This document shows positions 49,260 to 58,723 of a DNA stretch of 64,000 bases, in pieces. How positions within the stretch are numbered: the stretch's first letter is position 1; each line of letters opens with the position of its first letter. The notes under the pieces were generated by a model. That model searched no databases. It worked only from the letters and a program-made list of their open reading frames with translations, and had not been told where the DNA came from. Source of the DNA: QWHO01 sp021404945 (GTDB lineage Bacteria > Vulcanimicrobiota > Xenobia > Xenobiales > QWHO01). The stretch spans positions 62,001-126,000 of the forward strand of contig CAUJEN010000062.1 in the NCBI GenBank assembly GCA_963169765.1. The letters run 5' to 3'. The position numbers were made by a program, and so were the translations under genes.

Positions 49260-49607
49260 ATGGAAGACATCCTCGAGGTTTTGAACCAGACCCCTGGCGT
49301 GCAGGGTAGCCTGATCGTCGGCAAGGATGGTCTGGTGATCGCCAGTGCCGGCAGTACCGAGCAAGACCCCGACTTCCTGGGGGCCACCACCGCCGAGCTC
49401 TATTCCTCGGTCGAATCGGGAATGATGGAGCGCTTTGAGCGCGGCGAGCTGGACATGCTCAGCATGGAGGCCAACGGCGGACACCTGTTTTTCAAGAACA
49501 TCAACGAGGTGACCTATCTGTTGGTGATGACCAGCCAGGACATCAATCTGGGACTCATCCGCTACGACATCCGGCGGGCCTCGCAGGCCCTTCAGGAGCA
49601 GCTGTAG
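49260..49607 (+). CDS. Single-domain Roadblock/LC7 (MglB-like) protein
   Basis: A 115-aa protein consisting of one Roadblock/LC7 domain: M-E-D-I-L-E-V-L-N-Q-T-P-G-V-Q-G-S-L-I-V, then G-K-D-G-L-V-I-A-S-A-G and a C-terminal helix (R-R-A-S-Q-A-L-Q-E). Members of the MglB type dimerise and stimulate small Ras-like GTPases. It lies 22 nt after the two-Roadblock protein. No GTPase gene neighbours it, so its partner could be the multi-domain protein itself or a distant MglA. Confidence 0.9.
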   Translation: MEDILEVLNQTPGVQGSLIVGKDGLVIASAGSTEQDPDFLGATTAELYSSVESGMMERFERGELDMLSMEANGGHLFFKNINEVTYLLVMTSQDINLGLIRYDIRRASQALQEQL

Positions 49608-49650
49608 GCTTCGGGTCTTTGCCCCTGGCGGCGCGACGGGCGGTTTTGTA

Positions 49651-49701
49651 GCAGCCGGACCCCCGTTGACTCGGTTTTCCGGCTGCAGCTCGAAGTCCGG
49701 T
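49651..49701 (-). repeat. Family B intergenic repeat, copy 4 (inverted), within a probable terminator region
   Basis: Read on the minus strand it matches copy 1: CCGGACTTCGAGC, GCAGCCGGAAAAC and GGGGGTCCGGCTGC in the same order. GCAGCCGGA (49651-49659) and TCCGGCTGC (49678-49686) make a perfect 9-bp stem. It lies between the Roadblock gene and the convergent esterase gene. A TTTTTT run at 49712-49717 and a second hairpin (49724-49739, GCGGAG/CTCCGC) follow, so the region may terminate transcription. Confidence 0.55.
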
Positions 49702-49755
49702 CGACTGCGCCTTTTTTCGGGCTGCGGAGCGCTCTCCGCCGAGGCCCCAGGGGGG

Positions 49756-50763
49756 TCAGCTTTTCAGGGCTAGCTCCAGGATTGACATGGCGAAGCGGTC
49801 GGCCGTAAACCAGTTGTGGTGCCCATCTTCGATCACCTGGGGCAGGTGGTTGGTGAGTCCGGCGGCCTCCAGCGCCTCCACGACCTGGCGACAGCGATAG
49901 AAATTCGAGTCGTTGGGCTCGGCTCGCTCAGGACCGCTCTGCACGTAAAAGCGAACTTTCCGGTGCTCGGGGCCGTGGCTCTGGAGCAGGGCCAGGGGGC
50001 TGTGCTCGGCCACCAGCTCGGCGTTCCTCGGATAGCCGAAGATGGGCTCGAAAATGCCGTAGCTGAGGATGGAGTCGTCGCTGCGAACGGGGTGGTCGAA
50101 GAAGCTGCCGTCGTAGGTGCCCACGTCGGTGAACAGGTGGGGATGGCGCAGCGAGAGCTGCATGGCCAGCAGACCGCCCAGCGAGAAACCGATCGCGATA
50201 CGGCGAGGATTGTACAGCCCCAGCGAGCGCTCGACCTGGGGCATCAGATCTTCCAGCAGGTAGTCCTCGAATCGACCCAGCCCCATGCCGCGCTGCGCGG
50301 GAATGGCCCGCGGATAGCTCCAGTTGGCCGCGATGGCGAACATCTTGCGGTCGTCGGACCCGAAGCAGGGGAAGATCAGGATGGCGGGAGGCAGTCGCCC
50401 CTCTTTGATCGCCTGCTCGAATTGGGCCGGCAGAGGGTTCTGGCGGGAAGCGTCCTCGCGGCCCGAGATCCACTCGAAGTGATGGCCTCGAAAGCAGTAG
50501 ACCAGGGGCAGCTCCTGGCCCGGCTGATAGCCAGGAGGCAGCTTGAGCGCCAGCCAGCGTCGCAGGCCCAGGCTGGGGGAGAAGAACGGCACCCGCAGGA
50601 TCTGTCTGCGCTGCTCGCGGCCGAGCTCGGCCAGGCGCACCACCGGCATTCCGTGGGAGGACTGGGGCGAAGGGCTGGAGCCGCGAGCCACCTCGCCTGT
50701 TCGCCGGAAGGCGGGGCCCTGCGGGGAGGCCGCAGGGAGGCGCTGTTCGCGTGTCCAAGCCAT
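49756..50763 (-). CDS. Putative esterase (alpha/beta hydrolase, enterochelin-esterase-like)
   Basis: A protein of up to 335 aa. Nucleophile elbow G-F-S-L-G-G near residue 193, C-terminal catalytic His in E-D-G-H-H-N-W; an acid could come from the region around V-Q-S-G. P-L-V-Y-C-F-R-G-H-H-F-E precedes the elbow as the oxyanion strand. The family also contains esterase D and mycolyl-type esterases, so substrate is open. The first 38 residues are atypical and an ATG at 50649 may be the true start; that would free 134 bp for divergent promoters against the HAD gene (otherwise only 20 bp separate the starts). Confidence 0.75.
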   Translation of the reverse strand: MAWTREQRLPAASPQGPAFRRTGEVARGSSPSPQSSHGMPVVRLAELGREQRRQILRVPFFSPSLGLRRWLALKLPPGYQPGQELPLVYCFRGHHFEWISGREDASRQNPLPAQFEQAIKEGRLPPAILIFPCFGSDDRKMFAIAANWSYPRAIPAQRGMGLGRFEDYLLEDLMPQVERSLGLYNPRRIAIGFSLGGLLAMQLSLRHPHLFTDVGTYDGSFFDHPVRSDDSILSYGIFEPIFGYPRNAELVAEHSPLALLQSHGPEHRKVRFYVQSGPERAEPNDSNFYRCRQVVEALEAAGLTNHLPQVIEDGHHNWFTADRFAMSILELALKS

Positions 50764-50783
50764 GAACGAGGGGAATTCTCACC

Positions 50784-51497
50784 GTGCGCTTCCTGACCCT
50801 GCTGCTCGACCTGGATGGAACTCTGCTCGACTCCGGCCGCCTGGCCCTTGAGACGGCCCGGGTCGGGCTGGGCGAGCTGGGTTGCCCCGTGCCCGACCAG
50901 GAGCAGATATTGAGCCTGATTGGCCGGCCCGAGGAGGAATACTACCGCGGCTTGCTGCCCGGGTCCGCTCCCGAGGCCTGGGTGGATAAGCTGCGCCAGC
51001 ACGAGATCGCCGAGCTGCGCCAGAATGCGCCGCTCTATCCGGGCGTGCTGGAGCTCTTGAGGGAGCTCTTCGCCAGCGGACGTCGCCTGGGACTGGTTAC
51101 CAACGCCGGCCGCGGCTACATGCAGGCCGCTCTCGAATCAAGCGGGCTGGATGAGTGCCTGCACGTGGCCTTGTGCGTGGATGACGACCCGCAGGGAGGC
51201 AAACCAGCCCTGGTGGGCAGGGCCCTGCGCGAGTTGCAGGGCCCTGCCGCCATGATTGGCGACCGGGCCAGCGACCTGGAGGCCGGCCGGGCTCACGGTC
51301 TTTTCACCATCGCCTGCGGCTGGGGATTCGGCTCAAAAGAGGAGCTGGCCGGGGCCGACGCCCGCGTCGAGGACCTGGAAGGCTTGCGAGCTTTATTGGC
51401 TCAAGACCAGACGCACGAACAGGACTCGCTCCAGGTCCAGGAGCGCAGCCGGAAGGGTTGCGGCCGGACTTCTAGATCCAGGGGGCCCGCCAGCTGA
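50784..51497 (+). CDS. HAD-family hydrolase (phosphoglycolate phosphatase-like)
   Basis: A 237-aa HAD phosphatase. GTG start. Motif I L-D-L-D-G-T-L-L-D carries the nucleophilic and proton-donor Asp. Motif II is L-V-T-N-A-G. The motif III lysine should lie in G-K-P, and motif IV is I-G-D-R-A-S-D. The predicted cap domain fits the PGP/ppaX group. The final ~25 residues (K-G-C-G-R-T-S-R) are encoded by a fragment of the family B repeat, so the native C-terminus may be shorter or has been extended. Confidence 0.87.
   Translation: MRFLTLLLDLDGTLLDSGRLALETARVGLGELGCPVPDQEQILSLIGRPEEEYYRGLLPGSAPEAWVDKLRQHEIAELRQNAPLYPGVLELLRELFASGRRLGLVTNAGRGYMQAALESSGLDECLHVALCVDDDPQGGKPALVGRALRELQGPAAMIGDRASDLEAGRAHGLFTIACGWGFGSKEELAGADARVEDLEGLRALLAQDQTHEQDSLQVQERSRKGCGRTSRSRGPAS
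51444..51475 (+). repeat. Family B repeat fragment inside the HAD gene 3' end
   Basis: CGCAGCCGGAA and GCGGCCGGACTTCTAG match the ends of family B repeats but lie close together, as though the middle of an element were lost. The HAD reading frame continues through it to the TGA at 51497. Confidence 0.4.
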
Positions 51498-51576
51498 TCC
51501 AGGGAAAGTCGGTGCTCGACCGCTGGACAGGCCGCCCGGGCTGGGCGTGGCTCGGAGAACGGAGCGACCCGCAGGC

Positions 51577-52686
<1,110 letters not shown>

Positions 52687-52716
52687 GGGCGGCGTGTTCG
52701 AGGAGGAAGGCCGGCT

Positions 52717-53697
52717 TTACTGCCCGATGATGGTGCTCAGCGTGCGGGTATAAAAGTGGATGACGTAGGCGCCCACCACGATGCCCATGAAGAGCATCAT
52801 GATCACCGGCAGCAGCACCATCACCTTCTTCAGGGTGTACTGGGCTTCCTCATCCATCATCTCGGAAGCGCGTCGCATCATGTCGGACGGATCCCCCGTC
52901 TCCTCGCCGGTCAATAGCAGCTGGGCCACCATGGGGGGCAGCAAACGCAGCTTGTTGATGGCCGCGGCCGGGTTGAGCCCCTGGTCGATGAAGGGGGTGA
53001 GACCTTTCAGGCGCTCTTCCATCGAGAGGTTGCCGCAGGCCGAGGCGCTCAGCTTGATGGCCTCGACCGGCAGGAAGCCCGAGTCGTAGAGCTGGGCCAT
53101 GCAGGCCAGAAATCGGGCCATGGCGATCTTGACCACCAGGCTGCCGATCAGGGGCAGGTAGAGCACGAAGGTGTCCACCACCCGGCGCAGGCTGGGCACA
53201 TTGGTGAGGGCCCGGTAGATCAGCACCAGGGCCAGGATGGTGCCCCAGAACGTCAGGAACACGGTGAGCGTTGTGATCAGGTAGGTCTTGAGGTCGGAGG
53301 TCACCAGCAGATAGAGCGGGGGAATGAAGATGCCCACGTGGACGATGCACAGCGGATAGACCATCTTGCTCATCAGATCGCGTTGGAATCGGAGGCTCTT
53401 CTCGAGCCCGTCGGCCAGTTGCTGGAGGTTGCGCTCCAGCGTGCCTCCCTGCTCGCCTGCTTGCACCAGGGCCGATTCGTAGCGGGTGAAGAGCTGGGGG
53501 TATTCCTTCATCACCTGGGCCAGAGAGGCGCCGTGGGTGACCTTGTCGGACATGTCCTTGCCGATCTTGCCGATGGTGTGATCGGAGGCACCTTCAAGCG
53601 AGCGCCCGATGGACAGCCCGGCCCGCACCATGGTGGCCACCTGACGAAAGAAGAGAGCTTTCTTCTCAAGATCGAGCCCGAAGAGCCTGGAGAGCAT
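52717..53697 (-). CDS. PilC/GspF-family inner-membrane platform protein
   Basis: A 326-aa complete two-domain platform protein without the ~70-residue N-terminal extension seen in the 406-aa copy at 9.3 kb. ATG at 53697, weak ribosome site. First F-domain: F-F-R-Q-V-A-T-M-V-R-A-G-L and Q-A-G-E-Q-G-G-T-L; second: A-C-M-A-Q-L-Y-D-S-G-F and L-T-G-E-E-T-G-D-P. Hydrophobic helices lie near residues 115-140, 145-170 and 290-320. It may serve a different assembly system from the 9.3-kb copy. Confidence 0.88.
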   Translation of the reverse strand: MLSRLFGLDLEKKALFFRQVATMVRAGLSIGRSLEGASDHTIGKIGKDMSDKVTHGASLAQVMKEYPQLFTRYESALVQAGEQGGTLERNLQQLADGLEKSLRFQRDLMSKMVYPLCIVHVGIFIPPLYLLVTSDLKTYLITTLTVFLTFWGTILALVLIYRALTNVPSLRRVVDTFVLYLPLIGSLVVKIAMARFLACMAQLYDSGFLPVEAIKLSASACGNLSMEERLKGLTPFIDQGLNPAAAINKLRLLPPMVAQLLLTGEETGDPSDMMRRASEMMDEEAQYTLKKVMVLLPVIMMLFMGIVVGAYVIHFYTRTLSTIIGQ

Positions 53698-53838
53698 GAA
53701 GGAGAGTTCCCCGAGATCGGCGATCGGGCCTGCCGTCCCGAAATGTGCCCGGACATGCAGGCCCAGGCGCCGGCAACTCCGCGCACATTCCCACGCGGGC
53801 AGGCCTTCCCGGTCGGTAAATGGAAACGCCCGCATGCC

Positions 53839-56800
53839 ATGGCCCGCATCCCCGACCTGACAAAAGAGCTGGACCGGCTCTGCTATAACGCCCGGGTCCA
53901 GCGAGTGGCGCAGGTAGCCCGAGAGCACGCCAACACTCCTGCTCTGAGCGCCTGGCTCGACGACCTGGCCAGCGAGCACCCTGGCCTGGCGCTGGTGGGA
54001 GCTCGCCACGCTGGCTGTCCCGAGCGATTGCTCCAGGCACTGCTCGACCCCCGCGTTAGCGTGAGCAGTTGTGCGCTGGGCCTGCTGCGCAGCCTGCCCG
54101 AGTTGCCCGACCTGAGCGCGATTCTGACTCGTGTCTGTCCGGCGGTGCGCTCCGGGCTGCTCTCCATCCTGTCCACCCGGGCCACGCCCGAGCAGGCTGC
54201 CGCCCTGCTTCCCATGGTCGAGGAACGCTACGGTCCGGGCGAGGCGGTGCACTTGCTGCGGGCTCTCTCGGCCGAGGAGCTGGGCCGCCACCTGCCCCGT
54301 CTGGCCCCACGCCTGGCCAACTGGGGTGGGCTGGCGACCCGTCATCCCGCCCCCACTCTGGCCTTCTTGCGCCAGCGCCTGGAAAGCGCTCCCGACCGCG
54401 AGCGAGCCCGCCTCTGGCTGGTCTATCGCCAGGCCTGGAGGGCGCTGGCCGAGCACCACCCGGGCGAGGTGATGCAGCTGGCTCTCGAGCTGCATCCACC
54501 CGAGCAGCTCCCACCGATCCCCCTGGGTCTGCTGGCCAGGAGCCAGCCCGACCTGGTCGAGACCCTGCTCACCCGGGCCGAGCTGCCCCCCCCGGCCGAC
54601 CTGGCGCGCAAGATCAGGCGACTCGGGAGCGAGCGCATCCAGCGCCTGGCCCGTCACTTCGCCCACGATTCCACGCTACTGGCCCGCCTGCTGGCCGCCT
54701 GCCCACCTTCATGGCGCCAGGCGGCCTTCGAGTCTGCCTATCAGGGCGCCGACCTGAGCGCCCGCGAGTGGCCCCTGGAGATGCTCGAGTGCTTGCCCCA
54801 CCAGCTGCGCATTCGCGAAGCCGAGCGCATGCTGGGCCTGCGGGCTGTCAGCCTGGAGCCTCAGCGCCGTCAGGAGGTGGCCGCCTTCGCCTCCACCGCC
54901 GTGGGGGAAGGCATTCTGGAGAGCGAGACCCGGGCGGCTCTGGCCGAAGACCGGGCCCTGGCCCTGGGCCGCCTGCTCAAGTGCTACGCCCTCAACCGCG
55001 CCGACCTGGGGCCCTTGCTCCAGCGTCTCGTCCCGCGCCTGAAGAACGAGCAGGACCCGGTGCGCCTGGCCGCCTGCGCGGCGCTGCGGGCAAGCCAGCT
55101 CGGCCCCGCCAGCCTCGAGCCGCTGGGCCTGCTGGTGGATGCGGTGGTGCAGGCCCGGGACACCTCCTGGGCAACCCGCAACGTCCTGCAACAGCTGGGA
55201 ATGGAGCTCTTGCGCCGGGGGGCGCTCGAGCCCGAGGGCCCTTTCCTGCCCTTCAGCCTCGACCTGCAGAGAAAGCTGGTGGGCCAGAGCGGCAGCCTGG
55301 CCTGGCCGCGCTTGAGCGATCTGCCCCTGGGCAGCGAGCAGGCTCTCTACGGCGCCTTCCAGCGCTGGGTCAAAGCTTCCAACGAGCGGGACCGCTACAG
55401 CCCGGTGCTGAGCCTGGCAGCGGCCCTGGGCAAGCGAGCCCGCAATCTGCCCGGCCTGCAAAAGCTGCTCGGGGAGGCCACCAGGGCCAAACCCGATTGG
55501 GTGGCTCACCAGGCCGTCCACCTCTGGCTCGAAGACCCCGCCCAGCGCGATCAGAGGGCGCGCAGGCTGCTCGATCACGACCCTTCCGCGATCGCCATCC
55601 AGACCGTCTTCTGGCACGTGCACCGGCGCCGCCAGGACTGGCTCGACCCCTACCTGCAGGGCAAGCTCATCAAGGGCCGCTTCGTGAGCCAGAAGACGGT
55701 CTACCTCATTCCCGCCCGAGATGGCTTTCACCGCTGGCTGCCTCGCCAGCAGCGGGCCTTCGCCAAGCTGCTGCGCCCGGTCATCGAGGACTCCAAGCGC
55801 CACGATGGCGAGCGCACCGCCACCCTGTTCACCCTGTGCCGGCTCCAGACCACCCGCCTGGACGATCTGCGCGGCTACCTGGAAAGCTCTCAGGTGCCCA
55901 TGCAGGAAGCTGCCCTGCAGGGGGCGACCTACCTCGACCAGCCGGGCCAGGCGCTCTCCGAGCTTCTGCAATACCTCGACGGCGACCGGGCCCGGGTGGC
56001 CATGTACGCCGTCCCCCGGGTAGCCCGCTTTACTCCGCCCGACCTGCTGGCCGAGAAGCTGGGCGAGCTGCTCTCTCGAGAGAGGCTGAAGGTGACCGTG
56101 CACAAGGAGGCCCTGCGCCTGCTGGGCGCTCACCGGGTCAGCGGCGCCTCGCAAACCCTGCTTTCGCAGTGGCAGCGTCCCGAGTTGCACCGCGATGTCC
56201 GCATCGCCGTGCTGCACGCGGCCCGGGCCATTTTGAACGAGACCTGCTGGGAGATTTTGTCGGAGGCGACCCGGGGGCAGGCCGAGGTGACCCGGGCACT
56301 TCTGGATCAGTCCCCCGAGCTTTTGCCCGAGAAGGCCCGCCGACTCTATGCCGAGCTGGTGATCCGGGTGGCCGGCTCGAGCGACGCGCGCGTACGCGAG
56401 GCGGCCTTCGGGGTTCTGCCGCAGTGGGCGGCCGGGTTGGAGGAGCCGGTGGCCCGAGCCCTGGCGTCCGCGCTGCTTGACCTCGAGGTCGGCCCCGAGT
56501 GGCGAGTGGCGGCCGAGGGCCTGGTGCGGGTGGCCGGCGACGGGTTGGGGCTGGAGGTGCTGACCGAGACCGCCCGGGCTCTGGAGGCCCGACCACAGGC
56601 TCCGGATGCCGAGCCCGAGCGCGATCGCCCCGCCTGGCAACGGCTCAACCGGCTGGTCGGCTTGCTGGGCAGGGTGGCCTGGCGCAAGCGCAAGGCCCTG
56701 AGCGAGACCCTGCGGCACCTGGTGGGGGGCGAGCTGGGCGTGCGACTGCAGGTGGCCGCGCTCGACTGGCCCGCTCTGCAGAGCCTGGAAGACCCCGCCG

Positions 56801-57060
56801 AGAGCGACGGGATCGCTCTGGAAGCTTTCGAGGCCGAGCTGGCCGACCCTGGCTTCGTCTGGGAGGGGTTGGAGCGAGCTTACCAGCGCCTCTCTCCAGG
56901 CCCTCCCGCCTGGCGCCGCATGGCCGTGCGCCTGGTGGCAGCCGCCGGCCGTCGCAGCGGCTGGGAGCAAGAGTGGCGCGAGCGTTTGCTGGCCCTGCGC
57001 CGCGACAGCGATAGCCGGGTACGCTGGGATGCGTGCCAGGTCTTCACGCGAGAGGAGTGA
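53839..57060 (+). CDS. 1073-aa Leu/Arg-rich alpha-solenoid (HEAT-like) protein of unknown function
   Basis: I do not recognise a named family. The whole length is helical with regularly spaced Leu, Ala, Arg and Pro and short loops, compatible with degenerate HEAT-type repeats (e.g. L-L-Q-A-L-L-D-P-R-V-S-V, then R-L-A-A-C-A-A-L-R-A). No signal peptide, membrane helix or catalytic motif. The ATG at 53839 starts the coherent sequence (M-A-R-I-P-D-L-T-K-E-L); the frame is open further upstream but overlaps the divergent PilC/GspF region. It is followed after 4 nt by an SDR gene. Could be a scaffold; no other evidence. Confidence 0.75.
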   Translation: MARIPDLTKELDRLCYNARVQRVAQVAREHANTPALSAWLDDLASEHPGLALVGARHAGCPERLLQALLDPRVSVSSCALGLLRSLPELPDLSAILTRVCPAVRSGLLSILSTRATPEQAAALLPMVEERYGPGEAVHLLRALSAEELGRHLPRLAPRLANWGGLATRHPAPTLAFLRQRLESAPDRERARLWLVYRQAWRALAEHHPGEVMQLALELHPPEQLPPIPLGLLARSQPDLVETLLTRAELPPPADLARKIRRLGSERIQRLARHFAHDSTLLARLLAACPPSWRQAAFESAYQGADLSAREWPLEMLECLPHQLRIREAERMLGLRAVSLEPQRRQEVAAFASTAVGEGILESETRAALAEDRALALGRLLKCYALNRADLGPLLQRLVPRLKNEQDPVRLAACAALRASQLGPASLEPLGLLVDAVVQARDTSWATRNVLQQLGMELLRRGALEPEGPFLPFSLDLQRKLVGQSGSLAWPRLSDLPLGSEQALYGAFQRWVKASNERDRYSPVLSLAAALGKRARNLPGLQKLLGEATRAKPDWVAHQAVHLWLEDPAQRDQRARRLLDHDPSAIAIQTVFWHVHRRRQDWLDPYLQGKLIKGRFVSQKTVYLIPARDGFHRWLPRQQRAFAKLLRPVIEDSKRHDGERTATLFTLCRLQTTRLDDLRGYLESSQVPMQEAALQGATYLDQPGQALSELLQYLDGDRARVAMYAVPRVARFTPPDLLAEKLGELLSRERLKVTVHKEALRLLGAHRVSGASQTLLSQWQRPELHRDVRIAVLHAARAILNETCWEILSEATRGQAEVTRALLDQSPELLPEKARRLYAELVIRVAGSSDARVREAAFGVLPQWAAGLEEPVARALASALLDLEVGPEWRVAAEGLVRVAGDGLGLEVLTETARALEARPQAPDAEPERDRPAWQRLNRLVGLLGRVAWRKRKALSETLRHLVGGELGVRLQVAALDWPALQSLEDPAESDGIALEAFEAELADPGFVWEGLERAYQRLSPGPPAWRRMAVRLVAAAGRRSGWEQEWRERLLALRRDSDSRVRWDACQVFTREE

Positions 57061-57064
57061 GCCG

Positions 57065-57832
57065 ATGACGGGAGTGGCCCTGGTCACGGGCGGTACACGA
57101 GGCATCGGGCGCGCCATCGCGGCCGCCCTGGTCGCTGAGGGCATGCGGGTGGCCGTGGTGGCACGCTCTCGCGATCTGGTGGAGAAGACCGCTGGCGAGC
57201 TGGGCTGCCTGGGGCTGGCCGGTGACGTCAGCCACCCCGAGACCGCCCGCGAGCTCTGCCGGCAGGTGGAGCAGGCCCTGGGACCGGTGGACCTTCTGGT
57301 CAACAACGCCGGTCTGGGCGGGCCGGTCGGGCCCTTGTGGGACAACGACCCGGAAGACTGGTGGCGCTGCCTGGAAGTCAACCTGCGCGGTCCCATGCTG
57401 CTTTGCCACGAAGTGCTCAAGAGCATGCTGGCTCGCCGTCAGGGCCGCATCATCAACGTGGCCAGCGGCGCCGGCGCGGCTGCAATACCCAATTTGATGG
57501 CCTATGTGGTCAGCAAGTCCGCCCTCTTGCGCTTCACCGAAGGGCTGGCCATGGAGGCGGGGGCGCACGGCATCCGGGTCTTCGCCCTGCATCCGGGCAC
57601 GGTGCGCACCGAGATGACCGAGCGAATTCTGCTCGAGGGCAAGCAGTCTCTGGCCTGGTTTGGACCCTACATGCAGCAAGAGGAGGTGCTCCCCGAGGCA
57701 GCCGCCCGCATGGTCGTGCGCCTGGCCCGGGGTGAGGGAGATGCCTGCGTGGGACAGCTGATCTCCTTCAACGAGGAGCTGACCGGCCGTCCCCCTGGCA
57801 CCTACGTGCTGCGCCTGCAGGCACCAGGTTGA
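57065..57832 (+). CDS. Short-chain dehydrogenase/reductase (SDR)
   Basis: A 255-aa classical SDR. T-G-G-T-R-G-I-G-R binds NAD(P), N-N-A-G follows, the catalytic Ser is in A-S-G-A and Tyr/Lys in Y-V-V-S-K. The Arg after the third strand (V-V-A-R-S-R) suggests NADP. Substrate unknown; resembles FabG-type oxidoreductases. ATG at 57065, four bases after the solenoid stop; overlapping translation is likely. Confidence 0.9.
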   Translation: MTGVALVTGGTRGIGRAIAAALVAEGMRVAVVARSRDLVEKTAGELGCLGLAGDVSHPETARELCRQVEQALGPVDLLVNNAGLGGPVGPLWDNDPEDWWRCLEVNLRGPMLLCHEVLKSMLARRQGRIINVASGAGAAAIPNLMAYVVSKSALLRFTEGLAMEAGAHGIRVFALHPGTVRTEMTERILLEGKQSLAWFGPYMQQEEVLPEAAARMVVRLARGEGDACVGQLISFNEELTGRPPGTYVLRLQAPG

Positions 57833-57869
57833 TCGAGCCTTTCCCCTCCGTTCGATGACAAATATTGCG

Positions 57870-57898
57870 TTGACACTTCCGTCCCGAAGCTCTAGAGT
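57870..57898 (+). promoter_or_regulatory. Promoter with consensus -35, upstream of a small exported protein
   Basis: TTGACA (57870-57875), 17-nt spacer and TAGAGT (57893-57898). It is the only perfect TTGACA promoter box I noticed in the window. Confidence 0.65.
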
Positions 57899-57901
57899 GT
57901 T

Positions 57902-58378
57902 TTGTTAGATGGAGTGGCCCTGGAATGCAATGCATCAAGCTGTTTGTCGCTCACCTCGGAGCATTCTCTGACGACGCGATTGCGATGCATCACGGTGGTT
58001 TTTTTGATCCTCGCCTTGTTTTCGCCGGCCGTCCGCGCCGAGGCTGAAGGGCCCGTGGAAGAGTTCCTCCGCTCTCTCTTCGAGACCATGGCCGAGCATG
58101 ACTTCGACGCGGTCATCGCGTTGATCGAGAAGGACCCCGCCACCGCGCGACTGGCCGCCAACGCTCTCGAGGCAGACCGCCTGAGGCAGGACGAGCAGGG
58201 CCGTCGGTTCAGCGTGTTCACGGCCAACTTGATCGCTCGGGTCTTGAAACTGCGCCTGAATGATCCGAGCCTGGCCAATGAGCTCGCCGCCAGGGGTATC
58301 CTGATCCCGGATTCGGAGTGGGCCGGCACCCCTCTGGCCGGAGCCGAGTCGCCCCCGGGATGCGAGGACGCTCGATGA
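57902..58378 (+). CDS. Small exported hypothetical protein
   Basis: Up to 158 aa. The frame contains a signal-peptide-like run (T-V-V-F-L-I-L-A-L-F-S-P-A-V-R-A) and a helical mature part with E-E-F-L-R-S-L-F-E-T-M-A-E-H-D-F-D and a C-terminal R-G-I-L-I-P-D-S-E-W. The start is uncertain: TTG 57902 is just 4 nt after the -10 box, a GTG at 57914 gives a shorter leader, and a later TTG would give a cleaner signal peptide. I know no family for it. Confidence 0.5.
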   Translation: MLDGVALECNASSCLSLTSEHSLTTRLRCITVVFLILALFSPAVRAEAEGPVEEFLRSLFETMAEHDFDAVIALIEKDPATARLAANALEADRLRQDEQGRRFSVFTANLIARVLKLRLNDPSLANELAARGILIPDSEWAGTPLAGAESPPGCEDAR

Positions 58379-58600
58379 GGTCGGCTCCTTGGCCGCACCT
58401 CAGAACCGCGGTATCGTGTTCGGCGCTGCAGGAAGGCGGTCGCGCCGCCCAGGCCCGGCGTCTCGGCTGAGCAACGCACAGGGCAGCGTCCGTAAAGTCC
58501 TTGCCTACCGTTACCCTTCCTCCGTCGGCCAGAGGCCCCTCTCTCGTGGCGGTCTCGGGGGCCCCTGCCCCTACCTCCGCCACCACAAGATATTGTGGGC

Positions 58601-58656
58601 GGCCCGACTTCCAGCGAGTCGCCCAGCCGGAAAACTTTGTCAAGGGGGGTTCCGGC
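58601..58656 (+). repeat. Family B intergenic repeat, copy 3
   Basis: Matches copy 1 at GCCCGACTTCCAGC, CAGCCGGAAAAC and GGGGTTCCGGC with the same order; about 14 nt between the first and second blocks are missing. GCCGGAA (58626-58632) pairs with TTCCGGC (58650-58656). Confidence 0.55.
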
Positions 58657-58708
58657 GGTGCTCCCGGTCGCCCGCTGGACCCCCCTCATGGTTTCCATGG
58701 CGAATTTG

Positions 58709-58717
58709 TGCTACATC
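58709..58717 (+). promoter_or_regulatory. Extended -10 of the second minor-pilin operon, predicted leaderless
   Basis: TG-C-TACATC (58709-58717) ends six bases before the ATG at 58724. AAGGA touches the ATG and is too close to act as a normal Shine-Dalgarno. No good -35 box. Confidence 0.45.
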
Positions 58718-58723
58718 TAAGGA

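Larger units (their letters stand above)
58379..58723. other. Non-coding stretch with a family B repeat
   Basis: 345 bp without a convincing gene. It holds a small hairpin CCACAA-GATA-TTGTGG (58583-58598), the family B repeat at 58601-58656 and the promoter of the pilin-like gene at its end. Confidence 0.6.

Noticed and set aside
54709..57426. 905-codon minus-strand frame opposite the solenoid and SDR genes
   Set aside because: Runs through two well-supported plus-strand genes, one with catalytic SDR motifs; no family features.
57909..57971. Short ATG frame in the leader of the small exported protein
   Set aside because: Only about 20 codons, no Shine-Dalgarno, out of frame with the better-supported signal-peptide frame.
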